A stretch of 62,296 bases of DNA from Glutinoglossum americanum (GCA_020080175.1 JAGHQL010000164.1:1-62296), one strand, 5' to 3'; positions 1 through 11,119 are shown, counted from the first letter of the stretch. Translations and numbers: made by a program. The notes: generated from the sequence alone by a model not told the origin.

Positions 1-101
1 AAAAAGAAAGTTGTCACAAAAGTATCTTTACATACAAATTTTGGTGTGGTGGTACAAAGTTCGCCGGTCGCTGATATTCGCCGCTCACTGATAAACGACG
101 T
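1..101. mobile_element. Right arm of a second copy (A) of the same MITE
   Basis: Positions 1-101 match the arms of the MITE at 431-619, including the TACAAATTTTGGTGTGGTGG core and the CACTGATAAACGACGT end followed by TA at 102-103. The left arm is outside the window. The copy is more diverged than copy B and its interior sequence lies in the opposite orientation. It also appears to interrupt the same transposase relic. Confidence 0.75.
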
Positions 102-103
102 TA

Positions 104-710
104 AGACTTATCATGAATTTATTATCCCTATTCTTATAAATTATTGAGATAAATCTACTTGGAAATATCTTGAAGAAACGGTAGGAACTGATGGTTTAGA
201 GCATCAGTGTTCACTGATGGAGGATGGAGCTCCGACACACCGCTTGAAATCAAATAATGATTTTTACAAGCGTATAGGAGTTACAAAACTTCCTCAGCCA
301 GCTTCTTCAGATTTGAACCCTGTTGAAAATGTTTGGACTATTCTCAAGAATAGACTTCGTCAGCATCAGTATAAGCCACATAGTCTTAAAGAGATGAAAA
401 TTGCCATTCAAGAAAAATAGAACCAAATTAACGTGGTTTATCAGTAAGCGACGAATATCAGTGAGCGACGAACCTTGTACACCACACCAAAATTTGTATG
501 TGGGGGTACTTCCGCGACAACTTTCTTTTTCCAGAAAAAGTACCCCCGCATACAAATTTTGGTGTGGTGGTACAAGGTTCGTCGCTCACTGATATTCGTC
601 GCTTACTGATAAACCACGTTATGATTTCTGATTTCCAAAAATTTATTGATAGTATGCCTGAACGCATAGCAGCAGTTATTAGAGCTCACGGTGGACACAC
701 AAAGCACTAG
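104..710 (+). pseudogene. Relict Tc1/mariner transposase, C-terminal part
   Basis: This is the C-terminal part of a Tc1-type DDE transposase. It shows the second catalytic block (SLMEDGAPTHR, Asp in MEDG, near 217-243), the third block (SDLNPVENVW, catalytic Glu, near 307-336) and the typical end (SMPERIAAVIRAHGGHTKH, 652-709). The element is dead: there are in-frame stops in the upstream stretch near 146 and at the end of the IQEK segment (418-420, probably a former Trp codon). A 189-bp MITE at 431-619 splits it, and a second MITE copy interrupts it just upstream of 104. If the inner MITE and one TA are removed, the reading frame resumes exactly at 621. The N-terminal part with the DNA-binding domain lies outside the window or is lost. 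Family assignment is firm from the DDE motifs. Confidence 0.88.
431..619. mobile_element. Palindromic Tc1/mariner-type MITE (copy B)
   Basis: A 189-bp element made almost wholly of two inverted arms of about 86 bp, with about 20 bp between them. It begins ACGTGGTTTATCAG and ends with the reverse complement. A TA flanks each side (429-430 and 620-621), as expected for a Tc1/mariner target duplication. Each arm carries a subterminal 17-bp direct repeat (CGTCGCTCACTGAT and CGTCGCTTACTGAT). It sits inside the Tc1 transposase relic, so it is the younger insertion. It has no coding capacity. Confidence 0.85.
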
Positions 711-1041
711 AACTAAGCTGTCGTGTATTTAATTAGGTTTATTTCTATTTATTATGTTAAAACATTCCGATCACATATGTACCGGGATCCCGCGATTCAT
801 GCCTCATGCCTGTACCCTTGTGATATCGCCCTAGAAACCTAGAAATAAAAAATAAAAAAAAATCGCGAGATGCCATCGCTTTCCCAAGCCGGATCGCTGA
901 GTCAGCAACCGGACATGTCTATTTGGGCGCCGGGACCCCCCAGCCATCAGAGCCCTTCTAATCGCGGACGCTTAATCTTCCACGACAGGCCTTTTCTCCA
1001 CGTCTCCACCCCGGCCTCATCAGCAACGTCCAGCATCCGCC
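711..1041. other. Intergenic, upstream of the DUF7704 gene
   Basis: Opens AT-rich beyond the Tc1 relic (about 720-870, with an A-rich run at 842-862) and becomes C-rich toward 1042. It probably holds the promoter and 5' UTR of the next gene. No TATA box or other gene was recognised. Confidence 0.5.
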
Positions 1042-1509
1042 ATGCCTCCACCGCGCCCGCAGATCCCCCTTCCCTACCGCATCCTCCTGCTCTACTTCGA
1101 GCCCCTCCTGGCGCTCAACGGCGCCGTCATGGCCCACTTCTTCCCCTCCAGATTCCTCCTCACCATGTCCCCCTCCGCCACCGCGGCCACCTACAGCCCG
1201 CAGACCCAGGTCATCTACGACCAGCTAGCGGCGACCTACGTCTTGTTCGCGCTCGTCGAGGCTGTGGTGTTGCGCGTCACGTCCGAGCTGAGCGTATGGA
1301 AGGCCGTCGTGTTCGGGGCCTTGGTCTGCGATGTGATACACTTGTATGGGAGTTGCGCGTCGATGGGGGTAGAGGTTTTCGTCAGGCCTGGGCTGTGGAG
1401 GGCGGATGATTGGGTCAACCTCACGCTGCTGTATGGGCCTGCGGTGATGCGGTTGGGATTGTTGTTTGAAGTGGGGTTTGGGCGTGGGAAAACGGGTAAA
1501 GAGCCCTGA
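1042..1509 (+). CDS. DUF7704 family integral membrane protein
   Basis: A 155-residue protein with four predicted membrane segments (about residues 13-33, 62-81, 88-107 and 126-146). It opens with the family's typical PYRI..LYFEPLLALNGAVMAHF block and ends in a short basic tail (GRGKTGKEP). I recognise the pattern as the fungal DUF7704 family, which is widespread in ascomycetes and has no assigned function. Length and intron-less structure fit the family. The start was chosen because MPPPRPQIPLPYR places the conserved PYR motif near the N-terminus, as in relatives. The codons are strongly C-rich in the first half. Location in an internal membrane or plasma membrane is inferred only from hydrophobicity. 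Confidence 0.8.
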   Translation: MPPPRPQIPLPYRILLLYFEPLLALNGAVMAHFFPSRFLLTMSPSATAATYSPQTQVIYDQLAATYVLFALVEAVVLRVTSELSVWKAVVFGALVCDVIHLYGSCASMGVEVFVRPGLWRADDWVNLTLLYGPAVMRLGLLFEVGFGRGKTGKEP

Positions 1510-2331
1510 GGTTGGAAATTCCGCATTAGTCAACACTACGCCGGAGGCAAGTCATAGGTGTGACTGCGGGGTCTTGCGCATTAGCTGGGTGAGAAGTATA
1601 TTTCGCACTTTTATAACTATCTTCCAGCTCCCTTTACTCGCATTGGGGTCTTCTGCCGATGGTTTAGGTGTCTCGCGTTTTCGTCATGTTGCAGATCACA
1701 AATGTATTTTCCTGCGGGCATTGAGATATCCGGGAAAAGTCACGATTTCCCAATCAAGCAGATGCCTACGAACCCTTGTAGTACCGTTTTGCATTCTCTT
1801 ATGTGCTGAATCCCATCTATGTGAAAGCCTTCATACTTCGGTGCTCTATGAGATAGTGCGCGAGAAGCCTCATAGGCATTTTCTCGGCACTCAAATCCTA
1901 CAAGGGTGCTCATATCTTCGACCTTTTCCCCCAAACTTCGTCGATAGGGTCGTTGTTCGCGAGCCCGCCATCCTAGAATTCGACACCCCCGACTTTGGTT
2001 GTGGGAAAAATAAAATGGAGCTGCTGAAATTCAGCGGGCGTTACCGTTCCAGACTCGACTCAGGAATAGCTTTACGTGAATGGGTTGATCGTGCTGCGCC
2101 GACGAACTTGGGATTTGGGGGTTTTTTTTTGGTACGGCGTAATGGGTTCGAAGGTCACCATACACCCTCACTCCCCATTTAAAGTAGTGGCAACTGGGTG
2201 AGGCACCAGCGGGCCACGTCGCTGCGCCTTTCACATTCGTCATCGCCCCGAGAACAAATAAACAAAAATAATAAAACCGTTCTAGACCATCATCCTTACA
2301 CCGCTAGACTAAAAACATATTCCGGCGAAAT
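1510..2331. other. Intergenic between convergent genes
   Basis: Lies between the ends of the DUF7704 gene (+) and the monooxygenase gene (-), so it holds two 3' UTRs. Open frames here (for example 1466-2182 +) have no family resemblance and overlap the DUF7704 stop. A short T8 run lies near 2121. No other feature seen. Confidence 0.5.
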
Positions 2332-4770
2332 CTACCTTGTGTACCACGTCTCCGTGAAGTAATCCTTCTTGGGCCCCACGACCTGATATCTAACCCCAAA
2401 CTTCCTAACCGCCGTCCCGGCGAACACAAACTTGTACCTAGAACTATAATCGTCCTTCTCGCACAGATGATGCCCTATCGCGATCCAGCCCCCCTCTTCC
2501 ACCCCTTCGTCGAACCCATCCCCACCACCGCCGCCGCCACCACGGCCCTCCGATCTCCCGCAAAACTCCAGCTCGTGGAAGAAGTAGTCGACGCTCATAC
2601 CGTCATTGGTCTTGACAAACCAAACGCTAAGCTTGTCCTCCTCCTCCTCGTACCTCCAGACGTACCTCCTGCTCCCCCTCATCCTGAGGCCCTCGTCGGT
2701 GACCAGCTCCCCGTCTTCGATGTAGAGGTACTCCGCATCGAACCCTTCACCAGTTGGTAGTCGCGAGTGGAAAGACGCGGTGCCTGTAAACGTGCCGGAG
2801 GGGAAGCTAGATATGCGGCTTTTCAAGGCGCGGGAGAGCCGCCAAGTTCCTTGGAGAGCGGCGGAGGTAGCTCGGGCTACGAATGAAGGCGGCTTGGCTG
2901 CTGCTGACTGTAGGGTTTGCGAGAGAGAGGATAGGGTAGCCTGAACTTGTAGAGATGTGGTATCGAGAGCATATCTTGCAGGGACAACAGGACCCCTTCT
3001 CTCACTACCGGGCCCGCTGTTCGCCTCCTGCCGTGAAATCCCCAGATCCCTAGCAAACTCCTCCATCAGCCCCACATAATCCCCCATCGACCACTGGCCC
3101 CTCCCAACCTCTAGATTCCTCAGTGCCTCCATCGTCTGGATCTCGATGCTCTCCTCCGGCGAAGGAGAAACAAGACTCATTGCATTGCTATCTGCTCCTC
3201 TAGCCCACAGTTTACCCAAAAACCGCGCTTGCATCTCAATGACGCCCCAATACGGACCGCGATAGAAGCCTACGAAGCCGAGGTCTAGCAGGGACGGGTG
3301 GATTGTGTTGTGTTTCTCAAGCAACAGAGGGAGGAAGTTGTCGTCGGCCTGGTATCCCAGGACCTTCAAAACTTCGGGTTCCAGGAATTCGAGCGATGGA
3401 CGCGGTGTATAGCCAGTCGCCAGGACCAGAGCGACCACATTCTCAAGCGTATCCCCTCCCGATAGCACCACCGAGGCCCTTCCGGATGACTCCCCAACTC
3501 TAACTTGCTCAGCTCTTCCGAATCTCACAGAAATCGCCCCATCACGAACAAACCCCACATACCCTTCACTAATCGCCACCCAAGGAGGTCTCTCAGCCAT
3601 CTCTCCCCTGACAGCCAATGCATCAGGCGGAAGACCACTGTGATCGCCTCCAACGAGCGAATAGAAATAGCAATTCGCTGATCTCGCTCGCTCTGAAGGC
3701 ATTACTGGCGATAGCTCGGTGATTTCACCTAGGGGTCTCCGAGAAAGGTCATATATACATAGATCCAACGGAAGAAACGTTGGAGCTGGGTTAAGGGTCG
3801 AGGCCTTCTCGGAATGCTCGGGGGCGGGCAGCACCACAGGGTCCGATGGGATGATCGGTGGGAGAGCCCAGAATGGCCGTGAAGTTACATGGTATACCAA
3901 ATAATCGCCGGGCTCCCTCTTTCCTGAAGGTGGTGGCGGTGAATATTTCTTGTCGGACAACCTTAGTGCCAACGACGCCGCTGCCTCTGCACCTGACATG
4001 CTCCCACCAACTACGACAATTTTGCGTGGAGTCCCGCCGTCAACGGTGTTATCTGGGCCCCCCTCCGCACTTCTTGCCTTTTCTTCTATAGCACCCAGTA
4101 GGTCTCCAGTGTCTTTCACTTCCGCCGTGTGCGCAACGAGTATCTTCTCCCTTACCCGATCGTCCAGACCCTCTATCTCCGGCTCAAATCGCTTCGAGAA
4201 AAACCCAGACGCAACGATGAGGAAGTGAAAGTCATCGGACGCTGACTTCGACTCGCCGAAGGCACTTTCACCATCACCTTTCTCTTCCCACTTCACTCTC
4301 CACCGCCGACCACCCTCAAACGTCCCCCTGATCGCACCAGTAACCTTACATCCCAGACGCACGCAGCCCTCCACCTTGTATTCCTTTGCGTAAGCAGCCA
4401 AATACCTCCCCACCTGCCACGCCTTGGGGAACATCGGTACGCCGTCCCCTCCCTTCTGTCCACCAAGATTCGCCGACCCCCACGCGAAATCCGAGACGCT
4501 AACCGTGTACTTGCTCAGGTTCGTCGGCATGCGCCCGTACACGGTATGGGGCCGATCATCGTCGACAGTGAGAGGCCACATCCCACCGACAGAAGAGGAG
4601 GCTTCGAAGATAATCGGCTCGAACGTCCCTGGTGGATGCGAGTAAAGCAGCGTCTTTGCGGCCACGAGGCCCGATGGCCCTCCGCCTAGGACATCAATAT
4701 GGTCAGTGGGAATCGAGCAAGAGAACGCCGGCATCTTACCTATGATGGCCACCCTTCTTGGGTGGTTCAT
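2332..4770 (-). CDS. Flavin-containing monooxygenase fused to a C-terminal DUF6314 domain
   Basis: Predicted 794-residue protein. The N-terminal 600 residues are an FMO-type FAD/NADPH monooxygenase. The first Rossmann motif is GGGPSG (residues 12-17), a second nucleotide site is VVVGGSMSGAEAAASL (about 227-242), and the ATGY motif typical of the fold lies near 430. The C-terminal 175 residues (LQGTWRLSR... to the stop) match DUF6314, a small beta-rich domain often found fused to enzymes. The first motif is only complete if a 54-nt intron (4686-4739) is removed; unspliced, the frame stays open but the glycine motif is broken. MNHPRRVAIIGG was chosen as start because it puts the Rossmann strand at the N-terminus; an in-frame Met lies 18 codons upstream (4824). 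An acidic linker with a seven-Gly run lies near residue 745. Substrate unknown; N-, S- or C-oxygenation of a small molecule is the family expectation. Confidence 0.85.
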   Translation of the reverse strand: MNHPRRVAIIGKMPAFSCSIPTDHIDVLGGGPSGLVAAKTLLYSHPPGTFEPIIFEASSSVGGMWPLTVDDDRPHTVYGRMPTNLSKYTVSVSDFAWGSANLGGQKGGDGVPMFPKAWQVGRYLAAYAKEYKVEGCVRLGCKVTGAIRGTFEGGRRWRVKWEEKGDGESAFGESKSASDDFHFLIVASGFFSKRFEPEIEGLDDRVREKILVAHTAEVKDTGDLLGAIEEKARSAEGGPDNTVDGGTPRKIVVVGGSMSGAEAAASLALRLSDKKYSPPPPSGKREPGDYLVYHVTSRPFWALPPIIPSDPVVLPAPEHSEKASTLNPAPTFLPLDLCIYDLSRRPLGEITELSPVMPSERARSANCYFYSLVGGDHSGLPPDALAVRGEMAERPPWVAISEGYVGFVRDGAISVRFGRAEQVRVGESSGRASVVLSGGDTLENVVALVLATGYTPRPSLEFLEPEVLKVLGYQADDNFLPLLLEKHNTIHPSLLDLGFVGFYRGPYWGVIEMQARFLGKLWARGADSNAMSLVSPSPEESIEIQTMEALRNLEVGRGQWSMGDYVGLMEEFARDLGISRQEANSGPGSERRGPVVPARYALDTTSLQVQATLSSLSQTLQSAAAKPPSFVARATSAALQGTWRLSRALKSRISSFPSGTFTGTASFHSRLPTGEGFDAEYLYIEDGELVTDEGLRMRGSRRYVWRYEEEEDKLSVWFVKTNDGMSVDYFFHELEFCGRSEGRGGGGGGGDGFDEGVEEGGWIAIGHHLCEKDDYSSRYKFVFAGTAVRKFGVRYQVVGPKKDYFTETWYTR
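4686..4739 (-). other. Predicted 54-nt intron in the FMO gene
   Basis: Donor GTAAGA, branch-like CTGAC and acceptor CTAG on the minus strand. Removal joins VAIIG to GGPSG and restores the dinucleotide-binding glycine motif. The length is a multiple of three, so translation-based gene finders may miss it. Confidence 0.85.
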
Positions 4771-5612
4771 AACGGCAGCCCAGAGTCGGCCCGCCAGCTC
4801 CGGCGGTGTTGTGGTGTGAACCACAGAGCAAAAGAATACAACCGTTGTGAGTGGGGTGTGCGGGGTGCATCGCCTACGAGTTTAATTAACCTCAATGCCA
4901 AAAAGAAATAATTAGCATATTTTCTTAAAAATCATTAAATTCTCATACATGAGGCCAAGAGCCGGTTATACAAGTCTTCTAAAAGTCGCCCAGCCAACAA
5001 CAGTCTAATCGAGCGAACCTATCTTATATTAGATATAATTCTCTTTCCCTCCTTTTTTTCCCCTCTAGGACTACAATCTACCCCAGGTTTTATCATACAG
5101 ACGGAAAGCTATCTCAGATCTTCATTACTCTCCATCCATACACTTTCTCCCATCCCCACCCTCAGAGTTACATTGTTCATACAGTCCCCAACCGCCAACC
5201 TTGCAGCTTCCCCTCCTGTAAACTATCCAACCACGCCCCTCCCACCCTTCCCCACGAACTGCCATCCCCGCCCCTGCCCACCTATTCTTATTCATCGTCA
5301 CAAGCCGTGTCCGTAATTTTTTTTTCTTTTTAAAATTGTGGGGAGTTCTTTTTTTGGGAGAGGCGAAAAGAGCAACTGTCCAATGCTAGAAAAATGCCAA
5401 AACAAATATGCGTAAAGGTGAATTAGTAATGCGTGCTGTGCGTACTGTTGGGGGTATCATGCATGCTGGAAGATGGCTTGGTCATGTCATGACGGTCGTA
5501 GAAATCGTGACAGTCTATAGAAAGTAAAAAAGGGAAGTGAGACAAAAAAGACAAAGAGAAAACTGGTAAACATCCAATCATTTCGTATCTTGATACGGGT
5601 CATTATAGGTGC
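4771..5612. other. Intergenic: FMO promoter side and 3' flank of the Gln-rich gene
   Basis: Between two minus-strand genes. It contains the FMO 5' flank and, from about 5612 down to about 5330, the probable 3' UTR of the large gene. Pyrimidine-rich tracts lie at 5042-5068 and 5318-5332. No gene recognised. Confidence 0.5.
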
Positions 5613-8600
5613 TCAGTATGGCGGGTTCATAGCCCAAGCACCTGCCCCCTGCTGATATCCAGTAGAGTAGGTATTGGGTGAATTCATGTTTGAACTGTTG
5701 GCAGAGCCCTGGGTCTGAAGCGTGGGGGAGAATAAACGGTCAGCAAGCCCAGAGGATTTGATCAAGCAATAATGGCATTACATGCACTCACAGCTTTAAA
5801 GCTTCCGATCACGCTTGCAAGATTCGGCATATTCTCTCTCCCATGCCCTTGTTTCACCTGGCCCCAACGCTCTTCGGAATTAGAAACATCGTAGACTCCA
5901 GTAGAATACTGCGGGCTGACACCTCCGTTACCGTAGCTCCCCTGCTGAGATAACGAATGTTGCTGCTGCTGCTGTTGCTGCTGCTGCTGTTGTTGTTGTT
6001 GTTGCGGTTGGTGCTGTTGATGCTGTTGTTGTGGCTGGTATGCACCATTCCCATCACTATTCCCAACTGTATCTGTTGGATGGACAGTAACAGCAGGCAA
6101 GCGTGGATTTTTCTCAAATGCGGCTACCATGGACCTCAAGTTCCTTAGGATATCAAGAAGCTCATCCTGGGCTTGGCTCGCTCGCTGTGCCTGTTCTTCA
6201 GTAAGCCGTTTGAGCGCCGACGGCATCAGTGTAGCCAGCGCAGACGAGCAGGCAGCGGCAGTAATTGCTGGGCTTGTTATACCCTGATTCTGCGCATGGC
6301 TCTCCGTCACTTGCAAACTGCAAGTTGCTTCGCAAAGCTTAACTTGCGGGTCATTCTGAAAGTCGAGAGCAAGCTTAACTAGGCTGACTATCTCGCTGAG
6401 CGCTTGCACACTATCGCCAAGAGAAGCAATTGCATTCGGCGGGACGAGAAATCCTTCTTCCATAACGTTGACGACAACCTTCCCCTTCAAGTCGTAACCA
6501 AAGAATCGCCTAAACAAGTCTGGAAGAACCTGGCTGGGGAATTGATCAACAACACCGTTCACCTCTTGTACGACCTCATCGAACTTCTTTTTGAGGCCTT
6601 TAATCAAGTCAGAATCGATACGCTCAACTACATTCGCATGATCCTTCGCCCTCTTCTGAGCCTCCATCTTGGCGATGAGTTGCCGCTCTTGTTCGTCTGC
6701 CCAGAACCTCCTCTCAGCATCGGCAGCACGGATACTATCGCCCATCGCAAGTAAAGGCGAGACTGAAATTTGCAAGTAACGCGAATTCCTCTCGGAAACG
6801 AGATTTTGGAGGACATGTTCGTGCTCCTCCATGGCCAGATGCAGTTTGTTCAGCAGGTCGACCGACTCGAGAATAAGGTGGTACTCTGTTGACGTGCCAT
6901 TACCAGGTTGTTGGTTGTTGCCAACTGCCGCCGCAACTGCGCCAAATAGCCAATTCTTAACATCCTCATACCACTTTCTCCCGAGCACATCCAATTGTGC
7001 CTTGACCTCCTTGTACGAGACCTCGACAAACGTGTTCTCGAAGAGAAGATAGACTTCTTTATCAAGCTCGAGTCTTCTCCTTGCCTCCTCCTTCTCAAAC
7101 TCATCCCCAAGTCGTTCAATGTCAGTATAGGAGAAGCGGCCCGTGTTCAACAGGGCTGCAGCCTGGTTCTGATTGCCACGCCGCCGCGCATTCGAGTCAT
7201 TGTTAAATGTATTGACTAGGATCGACGTCTTCCCATCTAGGACGCGACGAGTCTCCGCGAGGAAATTTTCGAGCGAAGGGTTATTGGTTGCAATCTCCAA
7301 CGCATTATACGCTTGCCTCAAAAATTGTGGGATGTCAGTCACCGACTGTTGTGGGGCACCAATTCGGCCGTTCCCACCAGCGACATTGGACGAGATATTT
7401 CGCCGACTGAAGCTGCTCACAACACTGGATAGTTGTCTCGTGTCCACATCAACCTTCTTAACCCCGGCCTGTCGGTCAGGGTGATAGAAGGCCACAGCCG
7501 ACCCGTCCTGACCTTCGTCTCGAGTGCTAGCTCGACTCTCAGTCCCAGCGACCGATTCCTCGTCGATCAACCTCCTCCTAGCGCTAGGGTCGATCCGTGT
7601 AGCCGGAACACTGGGCAGGGGCCGAGGCATCTGCAACTCGAGATCTACCTTTGGCGCTGCAGCAACTTGGAGATCAGTTGGTGTAGGGGAAGGTGGACCA
7701 GACGGCACGGTTGAGGATCGGCTTTGGCTAGCGCCCTCATTATTTTTTGCGATAGTGGCCTTTGCGGCCGCCTCGGCGGCCGCTTGCCGTTGCCTCCTGC
7801 TAGGGTAAAAATCCCGGGTCTCACTATCATCGTCATCGTCGTCATCGTCATCGTCATCATGATAATCCCTCCCAGCGCCTTGCTGGGATGCCGAATCCAT
7901 GTCCGTCAGGTCCGGTAGCCTTGGAGGTGGAGGAAGAGGTTGCATCACTTCCCCCTCATCATAGTCAGTAGGCGTGAATGGGTTCTTTGTGACATTAGGG
8001 GTCGTTGATGGTGTTGTCCCTGTGGATGATTCGTTGGTCTTTCCGGCAGATTGGCCCCCCTTCGTGTGAGAGCGATGGGTCTTGACCTCTTCCATGGAAC
8101 CCCCAGATGACGAGTCCTCAGAGACTCCACTAGTAGACCTCCTCTTTGTAGTCGACGATGAGACGGCTATTCCAGGAGAGATCAACGCGATCACCCTCTT
8201 CCTCTCTACCTCCTCTAGCTCCTTCCATTCGTCCCACCGTTTCATCCTTGAGATTCCTAGAGCGGAAAGCCTCGACTCTTCAAAGCCCTTCTTTGCTCCG
8301 CTGATGGCCCCAGCAGACTGTCCTGCCTTCATCTTCTCCCCGCGCTCTGCCGTCAAGGCATCCTCTTGCAAGTACAAAGCAAAACTGTGTAGCGATTGCA
8401 CGTGGCTCGTTGGAAGGGTAGGATATAAATCTGCAAGACTTGCTATCGCATCCTCTTCATTCGCTCTCCCCGAACTCGTTCTGGTATGGAGAACCGGCAA
8501 GTCGGGAGTCTTGAGGTCTAGGCTGGTTCTCTGCCCACCGCCGGATGCATTTGATACCCTCCGCCGACTGCCGACTGACCCGCCAGGGGAGCCGTGATCT

Positions 8601-11119
8601 TCACGCAACGGCTGCATGTTATAGCCAAGGTTTTGCCGTTGGGACATCTCTCGCGCCTGATGGCCTTCGTCAGGTTTCAATTCCTCGAAGCTGAATGGTC
8701 GGTTTGTCAGATTCGGTCGTTTTGTCCCGTACGTGGAAGCGGCTTGTTGCTGCTGCTGCTGCTGCTGTTGAAGTTGCATCTGCCGCTGTCGGACCCTCTG
8801 CTGCTGTTCCTCTGCTTGTTGAAGCTGCATCTGCATAGTCGACAACTCTGACCGCGGCTGCGTGCCGAGTTGTTGGCTCTGGGAGAAGCGATAGGTCTCT
8901 TTTAGATCCCGTCCAGGGATACCTGAGCCCTGTTGCTGTGGAAGATACACTGGGTATCCGCTTGATTCACTGCGCTCCCTGCCCATTATTGTGTTCTGAT
9001 GGGACTGTCCCAATTCGATGCTCCCACCTGGTGAGCCCGAAGCATTAGTAGAGGTAGGCATAGCCATGGTACCACCGACCCACTGGCCGCGCATTACGCT
9101 CTCCCGTGTTCCTATATTTGAACCGAGCATCTGCGCTTGCGAGAGTCTAGGTGGCATGTTTCGATGTCGTGGCGAGTACTGCCCGCCCTTGGGCCCATCC
9201 CTATCTCCAATTCCAGAGCCAGAAGGAAAGCTAAGGCCAAGTCCACCGCCAACACCTGGCCCTACTCTACCACCCGCAGAGGTAGTTGGTGAGATCCCCA
9301 TACCATCGCCAGGTACTCTATCCTCTGGGATGCTCTCATCAATGGAGGCGAGTCTCTTCGACTGTCGCTCTGAAGGACGATATTCCCAAGGTATGGGATC
9401 CGGGTACAAGATGCTCGGCGGTCTGGGCAATTCGTACGACGTGCTTGACATCTTACCCGCCCCCGAGCCTATTGGTGGCAAGCTACCGCTTTGCCCACTC
9501 TTGTTTATGGATGGGGCGTCATTGCTGCCCTTCCCTTGGTAGCCATACCCGGCTCCCGCGAGAGAGACTCCTAGGGTGCCTCGAGCCAACCCATGCGGTG
9601 GACCAGATCCGATGGTCCCAGCCGGAGGGCTGATGCCTGAGCCGTCACGCCCGGGAAGGTCGCCGCCGGCGGGTCGTCTGTTATCGGCGAAGCGGCTTGG
9701 TACGGCGCTGAGAGGGGCCCCCCAGGACCGCATAGCTGATACTCCCCCTCCAGCTCTCGCTTCTCTGGCGGAGCCGAAGAACGGAAGAGGATATTCGTGG
9801 TTATCAGGAGGTGGAGGTGCAGAAGGTGCAGGGGGAGGAACGCCGTGTGGGAGGTATGGAGTCGGTGCCGGCGATGGAACCTCCAGCCTCGAGTCCAACT
9901 TCTGCTCTTGCTTTGGAGGTGCTTGTGCGGCGATCCCCGGTGGCAGAGGACGGAACGAGCCAGATGTATTTGGAGAGGAGCCGTGAGACGACAAGTTATT
10001 GGAGGCAGGGGAGTCTTGCTGAACTGGAGGGGTTGGCTTTGCCTTGGGTGGTTGACTGTGGGTCGACTGCCCAAAGAGCGAGAGTGAACCACCAGTCGTA
10101 GGTGCTGATGACGTGGCGGACAAGGGTGTTTGAGCCGTTCGACTGTCGGAACTGCTGTCCGGATCAGTCCGTTGTGACTGGGAAGACGATTCGATATTCC
10201 ACGATTGACCAGTGACCCCGTCAGAAGAACTATTATTCTGGTTGTTCGCCTGAGAGTCTACATTTGCTTTAGAGGTCTCAGCCGCATTTGTTGGCCGTGC
10301 AATGACACCCGCCTTCCCACTCTCAGTTCTCCCCAAACCTGGCTTTCGCTCGCCAGGCGCAGCACCACTGGGTAACCCAACAAAAGTGGCTGGGGGAGAC
10401 TGGTGATCATCAATCGATTCTCCGATACCGGAGCTACCTAGAGCTGCTAGATCGCTACTATTGTTGCTCGTAAATGAGGAATCGCCGCGACTCCATGAAT
10501 TACTTGAAGTGCTCAGCGACGTAGAGTTGTCGTTAGACAACGATCGCTGGGCAGGAGATGCAGAGGACGAGGAAAACCCCTGGCTGAAGGATTGGTTCGA
10601 AGAACCAGGAGGGGGTAGCGATACATCAACCAAGGTTGGCTGGCTCTCCTGTGCAGAGGTACGGCCGTCTCCTGACTGCTCCTGTGCCTTGGGGAAGAAG
10701 GCCGACGTCCGCTTGGCCGGTGAACCACCCCTACCTCTGACCTGCCCGAAAGTCGTAGAGGAAACAGTATTGGTTTCCGCGTGTAACGGGCTGAACATGT
10801 CCTGAAAAATATTCTGGCCCTCGCCGCCGCCGCTGGTGGGAGGAGAGGTTGGGCCAGCGTTGAAACCAGGCGACGATCCATGAGGACTGCTGCCTGACTT
10901 CGTCGCGTGTTGAAAGTAAGGATTGTTGCTCGCGAGGATTGGCTGACCGCCGCCCTGAGAGCTTGGCCCCTGCGCACCCGACGGGCCTGACTCCGTAGGC
11001 TCGTCCTTACCAGGCGTCGACGACTGTAGATTGAGGGGAGAGAAGTCGAAGAAGGAGGACGAGGAGGAAGTTTTTGCGGGGGGCCGCTGTGGGTTGGAAG
11101 ACTGGCTGGCGGTTGACAT
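5613..11119 (-). CDS. Large Gln/Ser/Pro-rich protein with conserved C-terminal helical region, function unknown
   Basis: Predicted 1809 residues in two exons. The first 850 residues are low-complexity (Ser, Pro, Gly, Gln) and look disordered. Gln runs sit near residues 785-795 and 1700-1720, and an Asp run near 1087-1098. A first helical block (about 890-990, LADLYPTLPTSHVQSLHSFALYLQ) and a larger one (about 1255-1660, starting near DIPQFLRQAYNALEIATNN, with coiled-coil-like charged helices at DAERRFWADEQERQLIAK) appear folded. I do not recognise the family. The C-terminus was corrected by a 77-nt intron (5715-5791), which replaces a weak 11-residue tail by 33 residues ending AWAMNPPY. Gln-rich and disordered stretches suggest a scaffold or regulatory role (transcription, RNA or cell-end proteins are possible), but that is inference. 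Trinucleotide tracts should make the length polymorphic. Confidence 0.85.
5715..5791 (-). other. Predicted 77-nt intron near the end of the Gln-rich gene
   Basis: Donor GTGAGT, branch GCTGACC and acceptor CTTCAG on the minus strand. Splicing joins SFKA to TQGSANSSNM in frame and gives a longer, compositionally matching C-terminus ending at 5613. Confidence 0.8.
5957..6005 (-). repeat. CAG/CAA trinucleotide tract encoding poly-Gln
   Basis: About 16 consecutive Gln codons (CAG and CAA mixed) in the C-terminal third of the 1809-residue protein. A second tract lies at about 8742-8772, and an Asp (GAT/GAC) tract at about 7826-7862. Confidence 0.9.

Noticed and set aside
1466-2182. 238-codon open frame (+)
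   Set aside because: Overlaps the end of the DUF7704 gene, lacks any recognisable motif, and lies in a convergent 3' region.
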